From the NCBI GenBank assembly GCA_021442155.1, contig CM038225.1:87742925-87806924 (forward strand): a stretch of 64,000 nucleotides of DNA. Reading direction: 5' to 3'. The first letter of the stretch is position 1; each line of letters opens with the position of its first letter. The DNA is from Cymbidium sinense. Taxonomy: Eukaryota; Streptophyta; Magnoliopsida; Asparagales; Orchidaceae. Made by a program: the position numbers and the translations under genes. The notes below the pieces were generated by a model. The model did not search any database. It was given only the letters and a program-made list of their open reading frames with translations, and was not told where the DNA came from. Shown one piece after another: positions 1 to 12,389 of the stretch.

Positions 1-516
1 TTCAATTATTTTGTTAAAAAAAGGGTTTGAAAATTTTCTAAGAAAAGATTTTACTTTTATTTTACTTGACTTTGATTTTAAAATAGAACCTTCACTTAAA
101 AAATTTTATTATGTTAAGTGAGGTTCAAATGATTTTGTTTAGAAGAGGCATTTGAAAATTTTTGAAAATGATTTCATTTATTTTGTTTTGGATGTTATTG
201 GAATTTTCTTAAATATGAGATGAACCTTGCTCCACCAAGCTAGTGGTAAGAGGTTCTAAATTTTATTTGGTTTATGTTTGATTATTTTCTTTTTTTAGTT
301 AATTTATCATTACCTATTGGAGGACCCAATATGGGTTTTAAGACCTACACAGGAGTGAGGTCCTAAAACCTAAAGGATGTTGGCTACCTTTGCTTAAGGA
401 TGAAATAAGCAAAGTCCTAATGGAAAGAAAGATAGTCTTGGGCTTATATAAAATATAAGGCCACTATCGATGCTTGGAGACAATGCTTGTCTACTAGAGA
501 TAGAGAGAGGAACATA
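1..516 (-). mobile_element. 5' leader of a family A gypsy element, running off the window
   Basis: This stretch lies downstream, in minus-strand sense, of the primer-binding site at 517-534 and the LTR at 543-7449. By position it is the untranslated leader of a minus-strand Ty3/gypsy element whose gag and pol lie left of the window. No reading frame in it resembles gag. Inference from position only. Confidence 0.55.
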
Positions 517-534
517 TCCCCAATAGAGTCGCCA
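517..534 (-). other. Primer-binding site of the family A element
   Basis: On the minus strand, just inside the LTR, the sequence reads TTGGCGACTCTATTGGGGAT (the first T is at 535). A TGGCGACTC...GGGGA sequence directly after the 5' LTR is typical of the Ogre/Tat branch of plant Ty3/gypsy elements. It fixes the element's direction and shows that the neighbouring LTR is the 5' one. The tRNA identity (probably tRNA-Arg in that branch) is recalled, not computed. Confidence 0.65.
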
Positions 535-1996
535 AAAAAATCTGTGGTGTTTATTTTCGGATGTGCCGAGTGGACACCATGCAGATCATAGGGGGTACTT
601 ATTGAAGTGATCGGATAAGATATTGGGGTATCCTGTACTATCTCGAAAGATAGATACATCACTTTATAATGGACCTAATCACCAAATAAGCACTCTTAAG
701 ACATGATGGGTCTCTATCAATACAAGATTGTGAAAATGCAAAAGAGGTGAGAATTATGCTTGTATCATAAAAAAATAGCAACCTCAGATCTTATATCTAA
801 GAAACTTTAACACAAGTTAAAGCACGACCTGAATCTAACTGAAAGGGGACATAAGGACCTATTCCATAAGAGAAGATAGATCGGTCTAACTCTTATGGAC
901 TTACAACTCTCTAGAGTGGCCACCATTTAACACCTCCTACAATTCAAATCATGTAGTTCAATATTATAAAATTACGAGATGGTTAGGTTTGTTATTTAAT
1001 TGGAAAGAAACTAAAGTCCTAAACTCACTCCCTAAGAGACTAGAGCATGAGTGATATGAACATGTGACTTAGTCTAAATGTAAATCTTTATAATTTTTAT
1101 TTCCTTTTGACACAATATTTTGGACAAATGATTTGATATTTTTATGACTATATGTATGATGAAAGGGGGTTGTTGCTAAATCAGTGAGAAGAGGGTGTTC
1201 TCCACCACAAGGGATTCCCTCACATGTCAAGCATTCCCCTATCATGCAAGTCCCTCATATTATTCAAAGAAGAAGGAATATGACATGCATGATGTGAGAC
1301 ATACAATTCTATAGCTATGGGGTTGCTAGATCATTTAATTATCTTGTTTAGAGCCTAGGCTTTATGATGAGATTATGAGTTTTTCAAAATTTTAATTACG
1401 AGTTGTTAATTGGGTAGAAAACTTTATTTTATCCAAAGATCCTATCGTATCTAGGCCACACATTAAAACATTAAACATAAAGGAATTATGAAAATCATGC
1501 GATCCTATTGCACAATCTAAACATAACATCAAAAAATTTTATAGACTACAACAAAAGAATAAAAGGCTGGTGCGTCCAAGTATTTTCATACACCCCAAAA
1601 AAAAAAGAAAGGGTGGGTAGCAGAGTTCTACCCTTATACAACCTAGAATATAAAAGAATAATTACAATTTAGAATTGAATACATGTTATGAGAGTCTTCA
1701 TTATTCACTTATTCTTCTTCTTTCTTTTTTCCTTTGATTTGATTTGCTCCAAGGCATTGTAGGGAATCCTAGGACTAAGCCTTCTAACCACTGCTCATCC
1801 TAATTTCTATTGCAAAAATTATATTTTATGAAAATAGTGAATCTAACTACACTTACAAAATAGTTATTAGATAAACATACATACAATCTCAAGTAGTTAT
1901 ATTTCATAATTTAGACTTAGCACCCTGCACATGGGTAACAATGCCAACCTGTCCTAATGTGGATTATACTTAGGGGCACAAGCAACCTACAAGAAA

Positions 1997-2122
<126 letters not shown>

Positions 2123-2884
2123 CGGCCCCTAAGCATAATCCCCTACATAAAATAATGTTTGACTATCAGCAGCCTAACATCTATTCTACGAAATATACAC
2201 CCTATTATTCAGTCTAAACTATTACATCACAAAAACAAAACTAACATCATACATACACCATCCTAACTTAGGACTAAGAGTGGTGGCTTAATTCTAATAT
2301 GTGTGCTAAGGATTTGTATGGTATGTCTTAACTAAGCATTAGAGTTATGATTTTCTAAATGTGGAAAAGGTTAATTTAACATAAAGGTTGGTTTCACTTC
2401 AAGTTGTTCAGTTGGTTTGTGAGTTTTAGCTTATGTTTTGTTTTGTTTCATTTGACTTACACTTAACATCTAAGTATTATAAAGAGAGCAAAGATGCTTA
2501 CCATCTTTCATCCCTACCTTATGCCATTTTCTAAAGCTCATTTTTATGATTTAGTTATCTTTAGTGAATAGCTTATTAAATAGTTTGTTAATCCTAAGTT
2601 TAGGCTAACCTTAAATAACCCTATCTAACATGAAAGGCATCTTAAGATTAATGTAGTTGAATTACTATCACATGGCATATATCAAGTCATTCCTTTCTAT
2701 CACAAGTAACATGCACATTATTTGATACTTAGCATATCTATACATACAACATATTTTGGCACACTTAAATGATGAATGGATGCATACATCTGGAATTTAC
2801 TTTTATGCATGATTGAAATATTTCATTCATGCAAATTAAAACACTATTCAAATTTTAATACAAAAATACATGAAATAAATTAAA

Positions 2885-3515
2885 TTAGTATGTGCCTTTA
2901 TTAACTAGGGAAGTGAGGTACTCAAATGACCTCCTTGGGCCTACTTAAAGCCTTATATTCCTGTGATTTCCAGACTATATACTTATCTTCATTCAAACAC
3001 ATGTAAATTTTTATATGAATTATAAGAAAGAGAGCACTAACTTACATTTAATATATTTTAATGACTTAGATGATTATGGATGCATGCATTTTTAATAGAA
3101 AAGGGAATTTTCATTTATTAATTAAACACACATACGGATGGATACAAGATGTAAGCAAGTACGTGTCATTGTTAACCAGGGAAGTGAGATAATCAAATGA
3201 CCTCCTTGGGGCTACTTAAAGCCTCGTATTCCCAGGATGTCAAGACAATATACTTGCTATCTTAGATACACATTAATGTATATACAATTTAAAAGAATGA
3301 AAACCATGCAAAAATTGTATTTCTTTCATTGGTTGAATTATTTATGCATATAAAATAAAGCTTTTTTCAAATTTTGATACCAAAATACATAATAATGTAA
3401 TTAAATAGGCACGTGCCTTTGTTAACCAAGAAAGTGAGGTAATCAAATGACCTCCTTGGGGCTACTTAAACTCTCGTATTCTCAGGATGTCCAGACTATA
3501 TACCTATTACCATTC
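2885..3515 (-). repeat. Three imperfect tandem copies of a ~95-bp LTR core
   Basis: Cores begin near 2890, 3162 and 3412 (spacing about 250-270 bp). Each contains a TTAACCAGGGAAGTGAG-like stretch, then AATGACCTCCTTGG and GCTACTTAAA, and ends in an AGACTATATAC-like stretch. The same core occurs twice in copy B (about 47000-47105 and 47250-47355), twice in copy C (about 19360-19450 and 19590-19690), and at least once in copy D (about 63265-63355). The spacer between cores is less conserved than the cores. Confidence 0.8.
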
Positions 3516-6099
3516 AAACCTATGTAAATCTATACATGAATTCAAGAAAGGGAGCTTCACTTCACATACTTAAACTATAAGCACATGCAACTCCAATGTA
3601 TATATTTATAACTATCACCACTCAAATATTGCTATCCATTTATAGAATTTGGTAAAAGTAAATTTGAATTTAATAATGATAATAGCCACACAAATGATTA
3701 AGTTAAGCAACCACATGCAAGCTTACATAAATAAATTTCATTTGATTCATTTAAATTTGAGAACATGAATGCATGGAAACACATGACACAAAACATCTAA
3801 AGTGATTGGAAAGGAATAACTAAACATAAACACATGGTTCATTCAAATAAATTAATTCCTAAGGATAATCACATTAAATTAAAATTACTTAAAGAAAACC
3901 AAAGCTTATTATTAATTTGGTTCTCTTTTGGATTTGAGTTAAACTTAAAGAGGAGAGATTAGTTGATGTTTTAATCCCATTCCCATATTAGTAATCTTAA
4001 GTGTTCTAATGTAAGATAATTAAGTAGGCTTTATGAATTGATTAAGTTAAACCATTAAGCAAGCCATTTAATTATCCTTCCCTATGCTTCTTTAATTTAA
4101 TTAATCATTTAATCACGAGCCACAAATGATATGAATATATGAGCAAAAAATGCAATGCTCCTAAGGGACCTAACGCAATTGGCCCATAATTAAAGATTAA
4201 TTAAGTTAAAGAATCTAATTAAGTACTTTTATGATTTTTCCACACTTATGAGTTAATCATGATTTCCTTGAAGGGTCTTTATGTTATTGAACACATAAAG
4301 AGAAACCCTTAATCTCATTATTAATTATCTGAAGTGATTATGATTTCATTTGATTTGATTATAATAATTAGTTGATTAATTAAGCATTTAATTAAATCCT
4401 ATATTAATCAATTCTCTTAAAATGAAATGAATTTGGGAAAGAGTCTAGGAAAGAGGGCCTAACCACTCTCCCTCATCCATTCACTATCAATTGGTGATTG
4501 ATGAGTTTTAATTAATTAATTTTTGTTATTTTGAATGTTAATTAATCATTGAATTAATTAAGGGGATAATTAAGGTTTGAAACATCAATTTCTCAAATTA
4601 CCTAAGCAATAAATTCTAAGAAAATCATTGGAGGCATAGGTCATCCCATTAAATCAAATTTTCAAATTAGAATAAATTACCCAAGTAATTAGGGCTTAAT
4701 TAAGCTAATTAATTTTACATTCAAATCCTAATTTAGCTTTAATTACTATTCAAAATCATATGGAAATAATTTTAATAAAATATTCTCTATTTTACCTTTA
4801 AAATGAGTATTTATTTGCATTTTTTATTTTTCTATAATTAATTATGATTTTTCAAAGTTTTAGCCATTAAAATGGATAATTAAGCCTAATCCCATCGGCA
4901 CCATGAGGACCATTGATGTGGTACTTTACACATGACACCAGAGGATTGGCTATTTAAATTCGTTCGACTCAGTGATGACATAGTGGTGGCGGACGCGCTT
5001 TCCTCCTGTGGTTCCTAAGGAAAAAATCAATATCAAATCTGGCGGATAATCATGGTCATCCATTTCGATCATGTGGAATAGACAGTGGATGATCCATCAT
5101 CCCCCGAGTGATGAAAGACAGACACCGTCCGCCTTCCCATGCTTGATCCGAGCTCGCAGACCTCATGAGATGCCAGAATTAATCCGAAATGTTCTCTAGG
5201 GAAATCCAAAGGGATATAACCAGGAATTTTGCATGACATTACACTTTTCTTCGAAAAGACCAAATAAAAATTAAAAAATCTACGGTTTTGCCATAAATTA
5301 CCTTGCTAGAGCTCAAGACCGATAATGAATCGACTAAGGTAGCTTCTCCTTGACAAGGCAAAACCCTATTGAGAAAATGGATCCTTGACTCCTCATCGAT
5401 GGCTCTATGGACCAAACATCACCAGAAAATACTTTGAAGTTATGCTTGGGGTGGTCTCTAGTGCTCGAATCACTTGGGAGAAGGTTCATTTTTCCTTGCC
5501 AGAGCTTGGTGAACATGTGGGTGAAGTTGATTTAGGTTTGGTTTTTGGTTGGTATTTGGTGGAGTTGGATGGAGTTGAGCCTTATCCTATTTTGGGAGGG
5601 CTCGACTGCATCATATTTAGTAATGGGAAGGCTCGAGAAGCTAGGAAAATGCTTGGGGTAGTTCGTCTCAGTGTGCTAGGGCTCTTAGGAAGTCCAAGTG
5701 CTCGAATTAGATCAAAATGAGAGGGGTACTACCCCCTCCTCCCTTGGATCGAATGGATGAGATTGGTTTGGCTTCTTATGACTATCTACAGGCAATCATG
5801 GGTGGGGAGGTGTTGATTTGGCTTGGTTTTAGTGGTGAGTGTGGGGGCTACCATTGGCTAAGGTGGCTTGATTTGGATTTCCAAGTGTTCCAATGGATTT
5901 GGAAAGCTAAGCTCACCTTCACTTGGCTCATGGCTGATCCAAATAGCTTTGGGTCAAGTTAGACAGTGGTTCTTTTGCCCATTTGGAGTTTAGATGGCTA
6001 TCAAGGGGAGGAGAGTAGGCCTGACCATTCAAAATGGGGTTTTGTCTCATGTGGGAGGCTTAAGCCATTGGGTAATGCATCAATTCAGGATTATTATGG

Positions 6100-7100
6100 C
6101 TTGGGTTAGATTTGGCCTAACGCAAGGTGAGCCAAGGATGGGTTGTGTCAACTTTCAATGGGTTTGGGCTTAGTTTGAATGGGTTCAAATCAATTTGACC
6201 CATGTAGGTCAAATTGGGCTAAGTTGGATCAAGTAGACCAATTGGTCCAATTGGGTCAAACCAAGGGTTGAGTCAAGTTCAAATGAGTATTTGAAATATT
6301 TTAGTTCAATTGGTTGGGTTCAATTTGGCTTGGATTTGGATTTGACTCATTTGAGTTCATATGGGTCAAATAGTTAAAGTTAACTAACTTGGCCAAATTG
6401 GCCAAATTAACTTGTGTTATGCATTGGTTCATGTTCAGTTGATTATTTGAAGATGATTGTAGGCTTTGATTTTAATTAACTTGGATTTAGGAATGATTTA
6501 GGCCAAACTGACCCTTTAGGTCAATTGGGTTCAATTGGTCAAATTGGGTTCGATGAAAGCTTTGATCTTGTTCTATAACCAATTTGGAATGAATTTGAGT
6601 CATTGTTTGAATCAATTTGGATTGGATTTTGATTTGACCCAATTTTGCCTTTTAGGTCAAATTGGGTCAACTTGGGTTAAAGGGCCAATTGGATTTGGTT
6701 TTGCTCAATTGATGGTCAAGTCATATTCAAGGGTTGATTTTAGATTGGTATGAATCATTGGTTTTAATTAATTTGATGTAGGATGAGATTTAGTTCAAAT
6801 AGGTCCTTTAGGTCACTTTGGGTCAAGTGAGCCTAAATTAGTTAATTGGCTTGATTTTGGGTTGGATTGAATTGAGTTGAGTTTAGATATTGATTTGGTA
6901 TTGATTTATGGATTTGGTTGCAATTGATTTGGGTTTAATTAGATTTTGGCTCATTTAAATTTTTTGGGTCAAATGGGTTAGGTTAGGTTGATTAAATTGG
7001 TTTTGGCTTTGATTAATTTGATTGTAGATTTTGGTTTGGCTTGAGATGATGATTGAAGAATCGAAATGATTTTGAAAAAATCAATTGAACTTGGTTTAGA
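6100..7100. repeat. Degenerate TTGGGTCAA-word region within the LTR
   Basis: This kilobase is dominated by variants of TTGGGTCAAATTGG and similar words. The complementary words (TTGACCCAATT and relatives) fill 7650-8230 and 43430-44400 in the plus-strand copies, so it belongs to the LTR rather than being a local satellite. Confidence 0.6.
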
Positions 7101-7261
7101 TTGAAGAGAATTTTGGCTAAGTCCATAAGGTTGAATCATAGGTTTAAATCATTTGGATTTGGTTTTGATTTTAAAGTTTAGATTTGGACTTGAATTGAGA
7201 TTCAATTGGATTTGATTGTATTGATTTGAGGTTGGATCTTGGCTAAGAAGCTAGACATGAT

Positions 7262-7645
7262 GTGTTTTGGGCTATAGGGGTCTAAGGTATAGCCTAATCC
7301 TATAGCTAATCCTTCTAAGTCTCTATGTTTATATTAAGTGTTCACTTAGCCACTAGAATTGTCTTATGACTAAAGATCTCTTAGTATCTAGAAGGCTCCT
7401 AGATCTAAGATGAAAGAGTTGAATCCTCACTCAAAAAGTGAGGTCAACAATGAGTTTTGGTTTGGCTATAGGCTAGCTAGGTCACCTTAGGTCCTAAGGC
7501 ATTACCTAATCCTATGGCTAATCCTTCTAAGTCTCTAGGTTTAGGTTAAGTGTTCACTTATCTACTAGAAGTATTTTATGACTAAGGAGCTCTTAGTATC
7601 TAAGAGACTCCTAGATCTAAGATGGAAGAGTTGAATCCTCACTCC
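7262..7645. repeat. Tandem duplication of the LTR start (~190-bp units)
   Basis: Two similar segments follow each other: 7262-7449 and about 7452-7645. Both carry AATCCTTCTAAGTCTCTA, AAGTGTTCACTTA and CTCCTAGATCTAAGATG. They correspond to the first ~190 bp of the family A LTR on the minus strand. The right-hand unit lacks the TGTTGACCTCA terminus. The B copy has one unit only. Confidence 0.75.
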
Positions 7646-7649
7646 AAAA

Positions 7650-9990
7650 GAAGCAAATTGAGCCAATTTGGTCCTTTGGCCCAAGTTGACCCAACTTAAC
7701 CTAAATGATTAAATTGAGTCAAATCTTGATCCAAGCCAAATTAGATTGAACCAATCATCTAATCAATCTTAAAATAATTATTGAACAACCTCCAATCACC
7801 AATTGAAGCCAATTTGGTTAACTTAATCCAATTGACCCACTTAGCCCAATTTGACCTAAAAAGGTCAAATTAAACTAAATTTATTTAAAACTAATTCAAT
7901 TCAAATCAAAGCCTCCAAACACTTTCAAATGATGAATCAAATATGACAGAACTTATCATTCAACCCAATTTGGCCAATTTGAGTAATTGATCAACTTATC
8001 CCATTTGACCCACTTGAATCCATATAAGTCAAATTCAAATCTAATCCAAATCAAATCAAATCAATTATAGCAAAAAAAATCCAAATCATCATTTGGACCT
8101 ATTTCAATAGACCTCTTTAATTTAATCAATTGGTTAACCTAACCCAATTGAACCCAAATTGACTTATTTAGGTCAAATTAAGTCAAACCCAACCAAACTT
8201 GGCATGACACATCCTTAGGCCCCCCTTGACCTGTCGAAGTGGATCAAACTCATAATAAACCTAATTTAGTCCAAAACAAGTGAACCAAACCACCCAAATA
8301 AAATAAAAACCCAAAATAGGAAGGTTCAACCCATCTCTTTGCTTTGGGTGGCCACCTTAACATGCCTTGAAAGCATTCATATGCTGATTAGACCTGACCT
8401 AAAGTTATTGAGCTCAACAATTGACCATGGAGAGGTCACCCTCACCTCAGCCAAATCTTGGTTTAGCCACTAAACCTTGTCCCCATCACCTCTAGCCACC
8501 AAACTCCATCAGCTACTATGGGGCATCCACCCCTTCAGTCTCAAGCAATTTCTAGTCACTCTTGTTGGTCGACAGAATGCAAAGAATTAAATCAATCATT
8601 TTGGTTAGTTCACTTAGGAAGGAGGATATACACTATCTCTCCTATTCAAAATGAACACACACCTTCTTTACAAGCCCAGTCTCAGTCTCCCAAGTTCCTA
8701 AAGCTTCTATGCACCCCATCGTTGGTGAGATTGCACCCCCTACATCCAACTCCACCAAAACCTTACTAAATCTAAATTAACTTCACCCACACCTTTCCCT
8801 CACTCGATTAAACTAAAATAAATTGAACGTCTTGATTCAAGCACCGGAAGGCACTCCATGACCAACTCCGATGAGGTTTGCAATGATGTTTGGTCCACAG
8901 GACGATCAACTAGGAGGCAACTTGAGATTTATTCAGTAAAGCTTTGCCTACTCAAGGCGATGCTACTTTAATCGTTGGGTTGTTGGTCTTGAGGACCGAT
9001 AAGATAAATTTCAGCAAATCATAAAAAATCATAAGATCTTTGGTCTTTTTTGAAGTGAATGTGCATTAAATATAAATTCAACCATAAAATGTTCTTAGAA
9101 TCTTCCCCTAATCAAACAAGCTCCAACGACCTGAGATTGAGTTGCAATAGATGAATGGTGTTCATCTCTCATCGAAGATCAATGATGGATCATCTGTCAT
9201 CTATTCTGCATGATTAAAACAAGTGATCATGATTAATTGAGATATAAATCTTGATTTAATCCATGAGATTAATTTTAGCCATTTGATTTATGATCGAATG
9301 TCATATATGAAATCACATTCTCCACCGCTGAGTCAGATTCCATATGGGATAATTTAAGTAGCAAACCACATGACACCATGTGGAAAGCACTATCGTGTTA
9401 GCACTAACTTACCACTGATAGTATAAATCATTTAATTAGCTTTAAAAATCATTTTTTATGGTCAAAATTTCAAAACTTTATTACTAATTATATAAAAATC
9501 TTTAAAATATAAGTAAACCTATTTTAGAAAATTTAGATAGAGGTGGATCTAGAAAAAATAAAAGCCCTAATTTTTATTAAGTGTATAGTGACTAATTAGG
9601 TTTAATTTTTTTAATTAGTATAATTAAGCTCTAATACTTGGTTAATTGACTTGAAACCTTGGGTGATTTTTTCATGGGATGACCTCTACCTCCTATAATT
9701 ATTTCAATTCAATTAGTTGAATAATTTAGAAAATCTAAAATTTCAAACCCAAAATGATCATTCTGTACATTTTATAAATAAATAAAATTAAAAATTTTAT
9801 GAAATTAATCATGAGAGGTTAATTATGTCTTAAAATAGTGAGGATGATGAAAGAAATTAATTAAAACCTATAGATCTAATTATTTCTTAAAATCACCTTT
9901 AAAGGGCTTTTAATTTATTATTTAAATCATTAATTACCCTAGAACTTAGAAAAAATCATTAAAGATAGTCCTCTAACAAATATGACCAAC
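7650..9990 (+). mobile_element. Family A LTR, copy C, left part (5'-truncated)
   Basis: This is homologous to copy B around 43465-46000 in the same direction, and to copy A in the opposite direction. Shared landmarks include a GTTTGGTCCACAG block (8890-8900 here, 45013-45023 in B), GGTCTTTTTTGAAGTGAAT (about 9040), and the TGATTAATT block (9230). The first few hundred bases of the LTR are missing. The copia element at 9991-19188 interrupts it and the LTR resumes at 19189. No coding capacity is seen; the longest open frame (8518-8769) is not conserved in B. Confidence 0.7.
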
Positions 9991-12118
9991 TGTGAGACAC
10001 TATAGCACCCAAGAGGGGTGAATTGGGTAATATTAAAATTTTCAAAACTTAAATTTTAATTTTAAATAGAAAATTAGATTTTGATTTTATAATGATAAGA
10101 TATAATTCTAAATAAAAGAAAATAAAAATACAATAAAGTAAATAGAGACAAGAGGCACACGATTTTTACATGGAAACCCCAAACCAAAACCTACCCATGC
10201 CTAGCCACCCCTAGGAATCCACTAAATGAAAAATGGTTTACAAAAAGTACTCTATAACGGAGAGTACAACCCTACAACAATATGTACTCTCCTACAAAGG
10301 AGTACACAACCCCAAAATAAATTTTACAACACAAAAAAATACAAAATAATAAATTTTGATAAAGTAAATCTCTCACAAATATACCAAGCAATCAAATTCA
10401 AAAGTGATCTCACAACTTATAAATGATCACTTTACAACTTAAAAATTTGGCAAGGCAAAATGCTCACTTAAGAAAAATAAATATCTTAAAGTGATCTTAC
10501 TAGGATGTTTATATTATTATAATTTGTAGAATAATACAAAATGATTTCAAAATAAATTCACAATATTCTTTTTCATAATAAAATAAATTTCAGCAAGGAC
10601 TAATTTATTTTAACCAAAAAGATTCTTTCAATTAATGCTAATGATCACAAAATAAAAAAATAAGTATATGATAGATCTAAGTTGGTTAGTAAGCTTTCAA
10701 TTAAAAAAAGAGATCTAGCAAATATGAAAATAATTTCAGCACAATAATTTATTTTAAAATGCTTAAAATATATTTCTAAAATAGATCTAAGAATAAATGA
10801 TCTTTCAAAATAAGACCAAAGAAGAAATATTTCAAGAAACCAAAAGAAATTTGTAGGAAGCTAAAAATTTCAGCAAGTTGAAATAGATCCTACAAATTAT
10901 CACAAGAGTTTTTCACCAAAAAAAAAAATGATTGAGAAACTTTGATGTGAAAACCAATGTTCAAAGACTAATCCACCAAAAAGTATAAATTAGAAAGAAG
11001 AAATAGATGGTGAAAATAGCATGAACAACTAAGAAGTATTAAGATCAAGAAAACAAACTCAAGTAATTTAAACAGGCTTGCTTCGTTGAAGATGTTGAAG
11101 CTTCCAAACCAAGGATTTGATCTTGCAATATTTGGAGAACACTTGGAAGGAACATTTAAGAGATTTTATCTTAGATTTGCTGGAGAGATTTTGAATTTTG
11201 AATGAGGGATGCTTTCATGAAGAGAATGAGGGCTATTTATAGGCAAGAAGGCCATTTAAAAAATTATTTCAAAGAAATATATTATACAAACCTCATGCTA
11301 TCATGGGATAATTTAATATTCAATAAAAATATAATTTATATTAAACAAATATTAAATTTAGCAGCAAAAATTCGGCTATTCACATGGGAAAGTCAAAAGT
11401 AATCAAATGTAGCTCTTAATATATTCAAATCATGTAGCATGCATCCATTATTAAAATCAGGTAATGTTTAAAAATCATAATAAATTCAATTTTAATGCAA
11501 AGTGGGTCATGTAACCACTTATTTTAAAGGAAAAAAATCCAAGGAATCGATGGAGATAAAATCAGATATGAATTCTTTGATTAAACAATGACTTTGGCTA
11601 AAATACAAAATTTTATATATTTTTGTTAATTTTGACATGTGAAATTTAAAAATTATGATATAATTTATATATAATCATAAATATGTTAGTTATCATGTAA
11701 CCAGCAAATTAAATTAAAATACCTAATTATATTAAGTAAATAAAATAATTATACTTAATAGTTATGATCATTTATTACTTTGACAATTTTATTGCTAGAA
11801 AAACATATAATTGAATGTTAATTAAATAAAGATTTATATAAATTAACCTCATTAAAATAGTATGTTAGGTTGTGAGCAAATTGATTCATGCCAAAGAACT
11901 CATATGAATAGTCATATAACCTAAAATCATGAGCTTCACATTATCCCTTTCATTCTTTTATTCTTGCAATTTCTTCTAACAATTTGTGAGATGTATTGGA
12001 TATGTAATTAGCAATTGATATATCTGAAACACATAAAAAATATTCATTAGAATATTCAAGCATTTGTTTGTTATCATCAAAATTAATCAAATTGAACATG
12101 AGGCTAATTAAGCCAACA
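9991..12118 (-). repeat. 3' LTR of the copia element
   Basis: This LTR is about 2.13 kb. On the minus strand it starts TGTTGGCTTAATTAGCC at 12118 and ends GTGTCTCACA at 9991. The end region carries CAATTCACCCCTCTTGGGTG, a stretch found near the 3' end of many plant copia LTRs. It differs from the 5' LTR by scattered substitutions and short deletions, for example near 10170-10205 where part of the AACCATGTAAAAATC region is missing. Confidence 0.93.
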
Positions 12119-12131
12119 ATCTCCCCTTTTG
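12119..12131 (-). other. Polypurine tract of the copia element
   Basis: On the minus strand AAAAGGGGAGAT directly precedes the TGTTGGC start of the 3' LTR. This is the expected place and composition for the plus-strand primer of reverse transcription. Confidence 0.85.
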
Positions 12132-12389
12132 ATGATGACAAACTAATGTTGGTATTGATTTTGATGAAGGTGCAAATTGACCTTTCATCATAGTTTTTGA
12201 AAGAAATTCTATAAAAAAAATTTATGCATATGAGATGAATAATGTTGCTCCCCGTATGCATTAAATAGACTTAATATTAACCAACATTTTACTCTTCTCC
12301 CCCTTTTGACAACATCAAAAAGTGAGAACAAACTACATACAATTTTAAATATTAGGATCTAACATTCCAAGCATGCATCTTAAAGTACA

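Noticed and set aside
2885..3515. Spaced repeats that might suggest a CRISPR-like array
   Set aside because: Repeats are imperfect, about 95 bp, only three, within an LTR of a plant retrotransposon.
5385..5962. Two adjacent plus-strand open frames of 111 and 81 codons
   Set aside because: They lie antisense within the family A LTR, are not kept open in copies B or C, and show no domain.
8518..8769. 83-codon plus-strand open frame
   Set aside because: Inside copy C of the family A LTR; the homologous part of copy B is not open and no motif is present.
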